DNA of 64,000 nt, taken from NCBI GenBank assembly GCA_039026375.1, contig JBCCML010000004.1:62001-126000 (forward strand), written 5' to 3'. A model generated the notes under the pieces. It worked only from the letters and a program-made list of their open reading frames with translations, was not told where the DNA came from and did no database searches. Positions 46,130 to 54,787 of the stretch are shown here, piece by piece; position 1 is the first letter of the stretch; every line of letters starts with the position of its first letter. This stretch comes from Thermohalobaculum sp039026375. Its GTDB lineage: Bacteria > Pseudomonadota > Alphaproteobacteria > Rhodobacterales > Rhodobacteraceae. The position numbers and the translations under genes are program-made.

Positions 46130-47095
46130 ATGGTACGTGTCGTGAAGCTGATTGTTCAGATCCCCTGCTACAATGAAGCCGACACGTTGGCCGACGTGAT
46201 CGCGGCCATTCCGCGCGACATACCGGGGATCGCTTCGGTCGAGGTCCTGATCGTCGATGATGGCTCTATCGACGGAACGGCCGAGATCGCCCAGTCTGCG
46301 GGCGCTGATCACCTCATTCAGAACCGCTCCAACATCGGATTGGCCCGTACCTTTGAACGCGGGATCGAGGCGAGCCTGCGCGCCGGCGCAGATATCATCG
46401 TCAACACCGACGGCGATCATCAGTACCCAGGCGCAGCGATCCCGGAGTTGATTGCACCCATCTTGCAAGGCACAGCTGACGTCGTGGTCGGCGATCGCAA
46501 TGCCGGTCAGAACAAGGAGTTCTCAGCGACAAAGCGCTTCCTGCAACGGTTGGGCAGCTCTGTCGTCAGACAGCTGTCGGGCGTCGACGTCAGCGATGCG
46601 GTTTCAGGATTTCGCGCCTATCGGCGAGAGGCAGCCCTGGGCATCAATGTGCTGTCCAGTTTTAGCTACACGACCGAAACACTGATCCAGTTGGGCAGGC
46701 GGGGGCTTTCTGTGGCGTCGGTGCCCGTTGCCACCAACGCCGCAACACGACCCTCGCGCTTAAGCACATCCACAACCAAGTTCGTTGCGCTCCAGATGCT
46801 CACCATCATCCGAAGCTACATGCTGTATCGGCCCCTGCGGGCACTGGGGACACTTGCGGCCGTCCTGATGGTCCTGGGCATCCTACCCATAGTCAGATTC
46901 GTCTACTTCTTCTCGATCGGAGAAGGCGGCGGTCACATTCAGTCCCTGGTGTTGGGCAGCATGTTCTTCCTGATGGGATTCACGACCTTTGTCGCAGCAC
47001 TGCTAAGTGACATCATCGCCGGCAATCGCATGCTGCTAGAGCGCACATTGGAACGACAACGCCGCGCAGATGTTGATGCAGACGAGCAGGGTTAG
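46130..47095 (+). CDS. Family 2 glycosyltransferase with membrane tail
   Basis: 321 aa. GT-A fold: IVQIPCYNEADTLADVIAAI, nucleotide-binding VLIVDDGSIDGT, and the metal-binding DGDHQYP (DXD-like). Two C-terminal helices anchor it (LAAVLMVLGILPIVRF and LGSMFFLMGFTTFVAALL), as in dolichyl/undecaprenyl-phosphate sugar transferases. It probably charges a lipid carrier used by a GT-C enzyme such as the convergent neighbour, with which it overlaps by 4 bp. Confidence 0.88.
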   Translation: MVRVVKLIVQIPCYNEADTLADVIAAIPRDIPGIASVEVLIVDDGSIDGTAEIAQSAGADHLIQNRSNIGLARTFERGIEASLRAGADIIVNTDGDHQYPGAAIPELIAPILQGTADVVVGDRNAGQNKEFSATKRFLQRLGSSVVRQLSGVDVSDAVSGFRAYRREAALGINVLSSFSYTTETLIQLGRRGLSVASVPVATNAATRPSRLSTSTTKFVALQMLTIIRSYMLYRPLRALGTLAAVLMVLGILPIVRFVYFFSIGEGGGHIQSLVLGSMFFLMGFTTFVAALLSDIIAGNRMLLERTLERQRRADVDADEQG

Positions 47096-48981
47096 AGCGC
47101 GCGCCTCACGATCCAATAGTCTTGTCCGCCCAAGTCCGTCGCGAATTGTGATACCTGCCCACTCAGAATACTGCGGGCAACAGCTTCCGACGTCGTTACG
47201 ATCGACCAGCCCGTGGACAACGCTTCCTCGACAAGCTCGGGATCCGGCAGCACCTGACTATCTGGCATAGCCAGCAACACATCAGGCCGGTCAAAGAACG
47301 CATAGCCCGCATCGACTGGCGCAGTGTGGATGATCGTCTTCGGCGCCAGGGTATCGAAAACCGCCCGCGCATGGACATTGCTTTGGCGCTGTTCGTAACT
47401 GGCGGGAAGGTGCACCCCATAAGCAAAGAACGCAGCAGCCGAAAATCCCAGTATCGCAAGCACCCAGACAGCATGAAAAAGCGGCCGCCATCTGATCAAG
47501 ACGGCGAAGCTTGTGACAATCAATCCAATCAAAAACAGGCCCTCTGCCACGGGCTGCGCCAAGAGTGCCGTGATCCCGCCTCCACCGGCAGACGCCGACA
47601 CGGCAAAAAGACCGAGAACCGATAACGCGAAAAACACAGTCAGACTGCGCCAGTCCCATGGCGTCCGCAGGTAGAGTTCCTTGACCGCAACCGCGCCAAG
47701 AATGGAAAGGAACGGCAGTAAAATCAGCAAATAGCGCTGGCTGTTGGATTTCCCGCCGTGCCAATGCTGGATGAAAAAAGGAAATGCCGTCAGAGCGATA
47801 ACCAATACGAACAACGACCACATGCCAGCCTTAGGGCGGCGGGCGAGCGCTGCCATCGGCAGAACACACAGCCAGGGCATGCTCTGCGCCAGCGCTTGTT
47901 TCAACATTCCAGCAATCAGGGCGGTGCCGAACCCAGTTGCAACAAGGCCAGGGCGCTGATCCACATCGCGATGCTGGGCCATATCGATGATCAGTGAGTG
48001 AAAGCCCTGGGCTACACTGAGTAGTTTAGCAAAGGTTTCTGGAACGAGGATCGCAGTAATCAACAGGGCTGCGATCAGCACAACGCCCAGCAGCCTAAGC
48101 CCAGAAATTGGGACACGCCGCAAGAAAACCAAGCCAAGCAGCATAACCACCGCGATTGGGATGAAGGGAAGATAGCGGTCGGCTGAAACCAGACTTTCTG
48201 TGCCAGACTGCCCATAGCCAACGGGCATCCAAGAGCCGAACTTAATGTGGTTGAGCGTACTGCTGAGGATCAGTCCTGGCGCCATTCCCAGCGCAGCCGC
48301 GCATAAACAGCTGATCGGACGGCGCCCGAACCACAATAACCAAACGGTCAGGGCTGGGACGATGAACAGGGTGTCGACGCGAACGTTGATGGCAATACCC
48401 GCCGCCACACCAGATAGCAGCGCCCAAGCCCAGCCGCTCTGTCCGTGCGCCTCCAGATTGCGCATTTGCACCAAGGCCAAGACGGCCAACAGCGAAACGG
48501 ATGCCGCGACGGCGTGCGGCCAAACCCCGATCGCGTAGTCAGCCAGAAAGGTGCCGATCCCCAGAATGCAGACACTGAAGATCGCAAGACCCCGATCACC
48601 CCACTCCAGGGCAAGACGGTAGGTCATGGCCAATATCGCCAGCGCCGCGATCAGGTTCAGCGCCATGACGCCCTTGATCTCTGCCAGATACCAGAACGGC
48701 AAAGCCAGATAGGTGAAGCCGCTTGGATACTGCATGACCAGGCCTGACGGCCCAGCGACGAGCACGATGACTTCTAGATCCAAGCTCTGGAATTGCTCGA
48801 ACCCATTTTCAATGACATGCCCGCCATTCTTGGCCATCGCCATCAAGGCGCCAATCTGGGCCAATTCATCCCCGGTGAAGAGGGCGGTCGGCATCGCCAA
48901 CAGGATCGCGCCCCAGATGATCCCAAAGCACGCGACGAGGCAAAGCATCAATCGGGCAGATGAAAAGTGACGCAGTTTCAT
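47092..48981 (-). CDS. Multi-pass GT-C-like membrane glycosyltransferase
   Basis: 629 aa with about twelve hydrophobic helices and a short soluble C-terminal domain. The first periplasmic loop has the acidic pair typical of GT-C enzymes (LFTGDELAQIG). No PMT or Wzy signature is exact, so the family is inferred. Convergent with the family 2 enzyme, end to end; the patatin gene ends 10 bp upstream of its start on the same strand. Confidence 0.65.
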   Translation of the reverse strand: MKLRHFSSARLMLCLVACFGIIWGAILLAMPTALFTGDELAQIGALMAMAKNGGHVIENGFEQFQSLDLEVIVLVAGPSGLVMQYPSGFTYLALPFWYLAEIKGVMALNLIAALAILAMTYRLALEWGDRGLAIFSVCILGIGTFLADYAIGVWPHAVAASVSLLAVLALVQMRNLEAHGQSGWAWALLSGVAAGIAINVRVDTLFIVPALTVWLLWFGRRPISCLCAAALGMAPGLILSSTLNHIKFGSWMPVGYGQSGTESLVSADRYLPFIPIAVVMLLGLVFLRRVPISGLRLLGVVLIAALLITAILVPETFAKLLSVAQGFHSLIIDMAQHRDVDQRPGLVATGFGTALIAGMLKQALAQSMPWLCVLPMAALARRPKAGMWSLFVLVIALTAFPFFIQHWHGGKSNSQRYLLILLPFLSILGAVAVKELYLRTPWDWRSLTVFFALSVLGLFAVSASAGGGGITALLAQPVAEGLFLIGLIVTSFAVLIRWRPLFHAVWVLAILGFSAAAFFAYGVHLPASYEQRQSNVHARAVFDTLAPKTIIHTAPVDAGYAFFDRPDVLLAMPDSQVLPDPELVEEALSTGWSIVTTSEAVARSILSGQVSQFATDLGGQDYWIVRRAL

Positions 48982-48990
48982 CGCCGTGGC

Positions 48991-51189
48991 TTAGAACCTG
49001 AAGCCAAGGTTTAGCGTTCCCGCATACTGGCCCTGTTCAGCCATCCCAAAGCCCAGGATCAATGGCCCAAATGGCGTCTGGACACCGGCGAAAATAGACC
49101 CAGCGACAAAGCCACCGTCATTGCCGATCTGATCCCAGTCGGAGAAGGCGCCGCCAAACTCCAGGCTAGCGCCTGCAAACGCTTCTTTTCCGAAAGGATG
49201 CTCAAATCCAAATCGGCGATAGTAACGCAAGCCCACCAAGGCGGTGACATTGCCCAACAATTCGTTCTGCGACAGACCAGAGAGATTTTGGAACCCCCCA
49301 ATGAATTCAGGGTCAAACCCTTGCGGATCCAGCTCACCGGCAGCCCGCAAAAAAGCGGAAACTGTATTCTGACCAATCGAGTATGCGCCCAGCGCGTCGA
49401 ATTCAATGCTGCTCGGGCTATCCTGATCAACGACGTCATATTCATAGATCGCCGCGACTTGAATACCACTTCGCGGAAGGTCTGGGTCATCCAGCGTATC
49501 GAAATCAAAAAGAAGCGTCAGCGGCACCTGATCTTCGACCAACCTGCCGGTTGTGGCGCCAGGTACGATGCCAGATCGGATATCAACCGTCTGATGCAAA
49601 AAGCCGGCGCCAACGCCGATACGGCCCCAGTCAGCAGGGGTCCAAAAGAACTCAAGGCCTAAGAACGTCTGTTCAACCGCGATCTCTGAGAGTGGATTGT
49701 CCAGCTCTTGGAATACGGTACCGCTGGTGTTCAGATACGCGCCCGTGGCGCGCAAGTGCAGGGTTTGGTCCAGATCCAGTGGTTGCTCGAACCGGACCTG
49801 CGCCGCATCGACAGCACCAAATGACAAGTCCAAGTCAACTCTTCCGCCAAGCGCGTTCAGCTGAGTGATCGATCCCCCAACAGCAATCGTGAAGCTTCCA
49901 TCGTCGCCAAATGTGTCGTTCAGCGCGATACCCAACCGCGGTCGGGCCAACCCATCGTTACGCTGAGTCGCCTCAACGACAAGAACATCATCTCCATCCA
50001 CCCGCCGATATCGATACACAACGTTCTCAAACAGATCCAAGCCATAGACCCGGCTGATGGCGGTCTCGATATCGCGCCCCGTGACGGTGCCACGTTCCGG
50101 CAAGCCTAACCGGCGACGGATGACTTCCGGGTCCAACGCCCCATCGTACTCGACCACGATCCGATCATAGCTGATCGGCGCATTACGAATGTCGCCGACC
50201 GGGGTCCAGACCGCTGGCATTGCCCGCCCGGCTGCCAATGCGGTCAGGCGGGGCTGCGCTTGCTCGACGGTCTTCGCACCTTCAACGATGGTTGCCGGGG
50301 CATCCGCAAAGTCCAGCATGCCGACAGCGCCCACGTCAGGAACCAGCAAGACGTCCTCAGTCCCCAAAGTCGCAAGCAAATCCCTGGTACGTGCGTGGAT
50401 GAAGATCGACAGTGTCTGACCCAGTGAAGCCGCAAACGAACCAAGCTCGGCTGCGTCTTTCTCGGCCGGGGGGATCGAGGACACAATCACAATGTCCGCA
50501 CCCATATCGCGCGCAACATCAATGGGCAGGTTGTTCGACACACCGCCATCCACCAGCAACTTCCCATCGATCATAACGGGCGGGAAAAGGGCTGGGATGG
50601 ACATGGACGCGCGCAGTGCTTCCACCAGTGGACCCTTGTTCAAGACAACTGGCCTGCCCGTTGCAAGATCCGTCGCGACCGCCCGGAACGGAATTGGCAG
50701 ATCGTCAAAGTCTCCGATCTGGTTCACGGGGTATGTCAGCTGCGCCAAAATAGCTGTGAGCTTGATGCCGTCTACAAGGCCAGCGTCAACCTGAACGCCA
50801 CCAGCGCCGATCCCGATAGGTAAGTCAGCTTGGACTGATAGGGGTTCCAACCGACTGTCACGCCGCAACGGGTGCTGCAGACGACGATCAGAGGAGTCGT
50901 TCAAAATGCTACCCCAATCGATCTCCAGCGCGACACGCTCCAGATCATCGGGTGTGTAACCTGCTGCATACAGCCCACCAATGATGGCACCCATGCTGGT
51001 GCCGGTGACAACGTCCGGCCTGATCCCCAAACGCTCGAGCTCTCGGATCACGCCAACATGGGCGACACCAGCAGCGCCACCGCCACCCAGCACCAGACCG
51101 ATGCGCGGTCGATCTGCCATCGCAGACGTTGCCAACGCTCCCGTCAGAAGAAGAATGCTAAGGAACACGAATTGAATTGGTCGCTGCAT
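48991..51189 (-). CDS. Patatin phospholipase with surface-antigen barrel
   Basis: 732 aa, signal peptide MQRPIQFVFLSILLLTGALA. The patatin domain has the oxyanion GLVLGGGGAAGVAH, nucleophile Ser65 in GTSMG and Asp214 in LLVDGGVSNNLP. A POTRA-like domain follows (YDRIVVEYDGALDPEVIRRR), then a 16-strand BamA/surface-antigen barrel ending LNLGFRF. This is the layout of PlpD-like type Vd autotransporters, which export a lipolytic passenger. Upstream 200 bp holds nothing recognised before the island boundary. Confidence 0.9.
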   Translation of the reverse strand: MQRPIQFVFLSILLLTGALATSAMADRPRIGLVLGGGGAAGVAHVGVIRELERLGIRPDVVTGTSMGAIIGGLYAAGYTPDDLERVALEIDWGSILNDSSDRRLQHPLRRDSRLEPLSVQADLPIGIGAGGVQVDAGLVDGIKLTAILAQLTYPVNQIGDFDDLPIPFRAVATDLATGRPVVLNKGPLVEALRASMSIPALFPPVMIDGKLLVDGGVSNNLPIDVARDMGADIVIVSSIPPAEKDAAELGSFAASLGQTLSIFIHARTRDLLATLGTEDVLLVPDVGAVGMLDFADAPATIVEGAKTVEQAQPRLTALAAGRAMPAVWTPVGDIRNAPISYDRIVVEYDGALDPEVIRRRLGLPERGTVTGRDIETAISRVYGLDLFENVVYRYRRVDGDDVLVVEATQRNDGLARPRLGIALNDTFGDDGSFTIAVGGSITQLNALGGRVDLDLSFGAVDAAQVRFEQPLDLDQTLHLRATGAYLNTSGTVFQELDNPLSEIAVEQTFLGLEFFWTPADWGRIGVGAGFLHQTVDIRSGIVPGATTGRLVEDQVPLTLLFDFDTLDDPDLPRSGIQVAAIYEYDVVDQDSPSSIEFDALGAYSIGQNTVSAFLRAAGELDPQGFDPEFIGGFQNLSGLSQNELLGNVTALVGLRYYRRFGFEHPFGKEAFAGASLEFGGAFSDWDQIGNDGGFVAGSIFAGVQTPFGPLILGFGMAEQGQYAGTLNLGFRF

Positions 51190-51406
51190 ATCGCTTGCCC
51201 ATTGAGTTGCTGAGCAAGGCTTCCAAACGCAAACTTGGATCCGAACCCAGCCATGCCTGGCAACGCCGCTGGCGCGCCGTCAAACGCGTATCGACTTCGA
51301 CTATTCGATACACCGGCAAGGCGAGCAAGGCCGATTGACAACAACCAGCCAGTCTAATGCCCGGACCACTGCGTTCCAGCGGACCGTCTATTCATCTTCA
51401 AGTGGG
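51190..51406. other. Intergenic, nothing recognised
   Basis: About 217 bp between the patatin gene start and the left island boundary. No repeat, RNA gene or coding signal seen. Confidence 0.3.
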
Positions 51407-51461
51407 GAAATCATTGGTCGGAGTGGCAGGATTTGAACCTGCGGCCCTTGCCTCCCGAAGA
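51407..51461. repeat. Left attachment site: 3' tRNA-Pro fragment
   Basis: Reads, on the minus strand, from the anticodon loop through the T-arm and acceptor to CCA and eight bases beyond. It lacks the 5' half, so it is not a working tRNA. Confidence 0.9.
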
Positions 51462-51774
51462 AGTTAGCGAGCCAGTATTTTCAACACGTTAGGCGGGGCT
51501 TCGTCTCTATTGGCCAGTGGTTAGCGAGATATATGAAGTTAATATCAAGCGGTTAGCGGACTTCGTGATTCTGGAGACAAAACCGAGACAACGGGTCGTT
51601 TGGAACGCTCAGGAGTTTCAGCCCGTGACGAGATCATCATTCTTTAGCCGTGTCTCTCCTTTAGGTTTAGACGAATTACTGCTTCTTCTCGGTGCCTGAG
51701 AGTGTTCGAAGGCGTCTGAACTATACTTCGAAATTTGTCGATACAGCATACAACCTGACCTCCACTCTGACGGA
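51462..51774. other. Island left end with short repeats
   Basis: About 310 bp with no convincing gene. GTTAGCG recurs at 51463, 51520 and 51552; GAGACAAAACCGAGACAA at 51574-51591 nearly matches 61587-61604 at the other end. These look like recombinase arm-type sites. Confidence 0.5.
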
Positions 51775-53430
51775 TTAGGGTTCGGGCTGAAATGCATCCG
51801 AAGAGAAACCTAGCAACTTTGCGCGACGCAGCGTAATCACTGGATAATCCTCGTCTAACAGATAGCGGTCCAAGCTAAATCCCGGTTCAGTTTCCTTCAG
51901 CACATCAGCATGTTTGCGAGCCCGCGCTGGCATACCGCAGTGCAGCCCAAGGGCGACAAGTTGCCGCCTTGGCGCAAGAAACTCTGGGCACAGAATCGAT
52001 GCTCGTTCGCCTGCAGAAAAGGCCTCTTTATGATGCCCCAAAGATATGCAGATTAGGCAGTGATAGAGGTCCCAGAGATGACGCAGGCTGTCATTTCCGA
52101 TAGCATCCTGGCAAGATTTTGAAAGTTCATAGGCAGTCTGCACATCGCCGCAAAATGCCTTCGCCATCGCACGGGTTTGGCGTGCAAAAACACTCCTTGG
52201 GTTCAATGCCAAAGCGCGGTTTGTAAGCCCTTCGGCGTCCTCAATGTCATCAAAAAGCAAAAGCCTTGTTAGCCCGGCAAGCGCCAGCGTGAGCGAGTTG
52301 TCGGTGGTACACTCAAGTGCGTGTCGAAGCTCCTGATCCGTCTCTTCCAGATATTCTGATTGATTTCCATCCAGTCGATCCACCACTTGAGCCATACGAA
52401 TGAACCCGCGCCAAGCCTGGTGTAAACCATCCTCCTGTGCATCAAAGGCCATCCCCAAGAGCTTATGTGCCTCTTGGAGGTCATCTGTCTTGAAGGTTCT
52501 CATCTTCTCCAGTGCATCTGCGTTCAGACTTGCAGCGATAGATTCCGGTCGGTCCGGCGATAGCATTCTAGGCAGACGTGTCACGCTAGCTGCCGCCGCC
52601 TCGTGCCCAAAGTTGGTAACTAGCTCGTCTGAAAACGCCGCCGCCATGTCGCCTGAAACTGTTCGCAGCCCAGAGTAGAGGATGCGCCCGGAAGCCAGAT
52701 GAACTACATCGACGACTAACGCCCAATCCGAACCAGAGCGAACGACTTCACACCGAACCTTCAAGGTATCGTCGCCTCGTATTGCAGACAGTCGATGTGC
52801 ACCGTCAATGCGCCAGGCACTGAGTCGCTCTTCGATATTTTGACCGATCTGCTGCGATACGACTCGACTAACTAGGCGAGATCCGTCGCTTGCCTGGCCT
52901 ATCGCCTCGCACGCAATTCGTAGCTTTGCGTATCCTGGTGCCGAGGGAGGCCACGTGCCCGCAGCGCGCTCAGCGCTGACGGGCGTCTGGTCAACAACCG
53001 AAGGCCGCGACCTCCATTGCTGCCTTAGGTCACGCAACCAATCCTCGAAGGCCTCATCGCGTATTTCGATACCTTCCAAGAGATCTCGTCCCGCTTCCTC
53101 GAAGCTTACCGGATGGTCGAAATCGACCTGGATCCGCTCCGGCTGCAACCAGACGTCGAACCGATCGGCGCCGACTAGATCGCGCTGCTGGCCAAATGCG
53201 GTCCGGATTTCGACCAGTGTTTGACGCAGGCTGCCGCTTGCCTGCTTCTCGCCGCGGTCGCTCCAAAGGCAGCCTTCAAGCCAGCGCCGAGATCGCTTTC
53301 GATCTTTCGTCGTGACCAGCAACGCAAGCAAGCCGCGAGCTTTGGCGCCCCTTGGGGTGATGTCCTCCCCGTCCTCACGTTGGACATTAAAGGACCCAAC
53401 CAGCTGGAATCTGGCTTCTACTGTACTCAT
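51775..53430 (-). CDS. SARP-like transcriptional regulator (island)
   Basis: 551 aa from ATG 53430, preceded by GGGAGGGAGGG; the frame extends 41 codons further without such a site. The N-terminal 95 residues form an OmpR/SARP winged helix (FQLVGSFNVQREDGEDITPRGAKA, read in parts; ends with GSLRQTLVEIRTAFG). A helical bacterial transcriptional-activator-like region and C-terminal TPR repeats follow (AEGLTNRALALNPRSVFARQ). No receiver domain. SARP-type proteins bind 11-bp-spaced direct repeats; such repeats occur in both island promoters, so it is the likely island activator. It is divergent from the PAP2 gene. Confidence 0.8.
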   Translation of the reverse strand: MSTVEARFQLVGSFNVQREDGEDITPRGAKARGLLALLVTTKDRKRSRRWLEGCLWSDRGEKQASGSLRQTLVEIRTAFGQQRDLVGADRFDVWLQPERIQVDFDHPVSFEEAGRDLLEGIEIRDEAFEDWLRDLRQQWRSRPSVVDQTPVSAERAAGTWPPSAPGYAKLRIACEAIGQASDGSRLVSRVVSQQIGQNIEERLSAWRIDGAHRLSAIRGDDTLKVRCEVVRSGSDWALVVDVVHLASGRILYSGLRTVSGDMAAAFSDELVTNFGHEAAAASVTRLPRMLSPDRPESIAASLNADALEKMRTFKTDDLQEAHKLLGMAFDAQEDGLHQAWRGFIRMAQVVDRLDGNQSEYLEETDQELRHALECTTDNSLTLALAGLTRLLLFDDIEDAEGLTNRALALNPRSVFARQTRAMAKAFCGDVQTAYELSKSCQDAIGNDSLRHLWDLYHCLICISLGHHKEAFSAGERASILCPEFLAPRRQLVALGLHCGMPARARKHADVLKETEPGFSLDRYLLDEDYPVITLRRAKLLGFSSDAFQPEP

Positions 53431-53495
53431 GTGCCCTCCCTCCCTACGAGATGGCAACGAAAAGAGGGCATAAGATACCCACAGTGACAAGGGTT

Positions 53496-53513
53496 GCGTC
53501 AAAACATCGTTAA
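53496..53513 (-). promoter_or_regulatory. SARP-type direct repeat, regulator/PAP2 promoter
   Basis: Minus-strand TTAACGATGTTTTGACGC: heptamers TTAACGA and TTGACGC starting 11 bp apart. It agrees at 15 of 18 positions with the element at 56977-56994. Confidence 0.55.
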
Positions 53514-53604
53514 ATACGACAACAGTTTTTCTGATTGATTGACTGCAGCACAATATCTCGGAAACATCCCTACATTGCGAAAGCTGGGAAGAGGTATTGG
53601 AACG

Positions 53605-54747
53605 ATGACACTTAATGCGGGGAAGGCCGGTAAAGCTGGAAAGGCAGGTAAAGCCGGAAAAGCGGGCAAAGCTGGCAAGGCCGGTATCGACAGCTTCGAC
53701 GACACGCCTTCTGATCTAGGCTATGCGTTGATGACCTCAGCGGATGGAGCCCGCCGGTATTGGGATATTCCTGGTCAGGATCCGAACTCCGTTCCCGAAA
53801 ATTTGGAAATTTCGAAAATTTGGCCGCAGTTCGCAAGGCTCGCGGACATCCCACGCCAAATCACGCTGGATGATATTGTCCTGCGCTTGATCAAGGTCAA
53901 AAAGCCCGTGAATGGCGGCAACAGGGAGCTCGAAGCCAAAGTCCGCGCTGCCTCGGTGCCAAATACTTCGATCGTGAAGCTTAAGCGGCCTACCGACAAT
54001 GCGAGAATTGCAGAGAAGCAACTCGAATACGTCCGGGCGGCGAGCGATCTACGGGCCGACAGGTTGGAAGAGATAATCATTCAGCAGGACGACATCATTT
54101 CGTTCTTTGGCTCGGCAGCGTTTCTCGATGATGTCCGGACCGAATGGACGCTAGAACTGTTGCGCGCGATGGTCCGGCTGGGCGGTTACGCTGCCATGCC
54201 ACTGAAGCTGCACTTCAATGTCCCGCGCCCGTTAGAGTTTGCGCCGCAGGCAATGCCGGTCATTCAAACACCAACTCACGCGAGTTGGCCGAGCGGGCAT
54301 GCAACAGAAGCCTTCCTGATCGCGACCGTGCTGACTGCGCTTGTTCGCTATGCAGATTGGAAACCGGGCGATGCACCATTCCGCGCCGCCGTCTACTTGG
54401 ACGACCCAAGGAATTTCGTACCTTTACCTTTCAGGATTGCCGAGCGTATTGCGCACAATCGCGAAGTCGCAGGCGTTCACTATCCGATCGACAGTTTCGC
54501 AGGTGGAGTGCTGGGGATCGGGTTGGGTGAACTGGTCGTGAATTACGCTGCGGGCAAGGAACAAACGAGAAGGTATACATTCGAGGCCGATGGCTATGTT
54601 GAAGACCCGTTCGATCTGGCCAAACTCTCTGGATACTTGACCGGAGGCAGCACCACGCTTGTTGACTTCGACAGTGGCGATCGCAATCAGATCCTGATCC
54701 AGTTATTCGACAAGGCGCGGAGAGAGTTCACCCACGTCGCGACGTAG
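53605..54747 (+). CDS. PAP2/vanadium-haloperoxidase-fold protein with (GKA)7 head
   Basis: 380 aa from ATG 53605; an in-frame TTG lies 22 codons earlier. Residues 6-26 are seven GKA repeats. The catalytic set of the acid phosphatase/haloperoxidase fold is complete: Lys201 and Arg208 in KLHFNVPRP, Ser230-Gly231-His232 in WPSGHATEAF, Arg286 and His292 in NREVAGVHYP. Spacings K-R (7) and R-H (6) equal those in vanadium chloroperoxidase. No signal peptide. Whether it is a phosphatase or a vanadate-dependent halogenase cannot be decided from sequence. Divergent from the SARP-like gene. Confidence 0.85.
   Translation: MTLNAGKAGKAGKAGKAGKAGKAGKAGIDSFDDTPSDLGYALMTSADGARRYWDIPGQDPNSVPENLEISKIWPQFARLADIPRQITLDDIVLRLIKVKKPVNGGNRELEAKVRAASVPNTSIVKLKRPTDNARIAEKQLEYVRAASDLRADRLEEIIIQQDDIISFFGSAAFLDDVRTEWTLELLRAMVRLGGYAAMPLKLHFNVPRPLEFAPQAMPVIQTPTHASWPSGHATEAFLIATVLTALVRYADWKPGDAPFRAAVYLDDPRNFVPLPFRIAERIAHNREVAGVHYPIDSFAGGVLGIGLGELVVNYAAGKEQTRRYTFEADGYVEDPFDLAKLSGYLTGGSTTLVDFDSGDRNQILIQLFDKARREFTHVAT
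53620..53682 (+). repeat. Seven 9-bp units coding (Gly-Lys-Ala)7
   Basis: Each unit encodes GKA, but codons vary: all four Gly codons, both Lys codons and all four Ala codons occur. The protein repeat is kept while the DNA has diverged. Confidence 0.9.
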
Positions 54748-54787
54748 TGGAGCTTGGCCGAGCCAATGGGCTCGGCCATCCCTTGCC

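Noticed and set aside
51418..51461. Possible second tRNA-Pro gene
   Set aside because: Only the 3' half is present; it is an attachment-site copy, not a functional tRNA.
53499..53705. Minus-strand frame with LPALPAFPALPAF repeats
   Set aside because: Antisense of the (GKA)7 coding repeat; overlaps the promoter region; no independent support.
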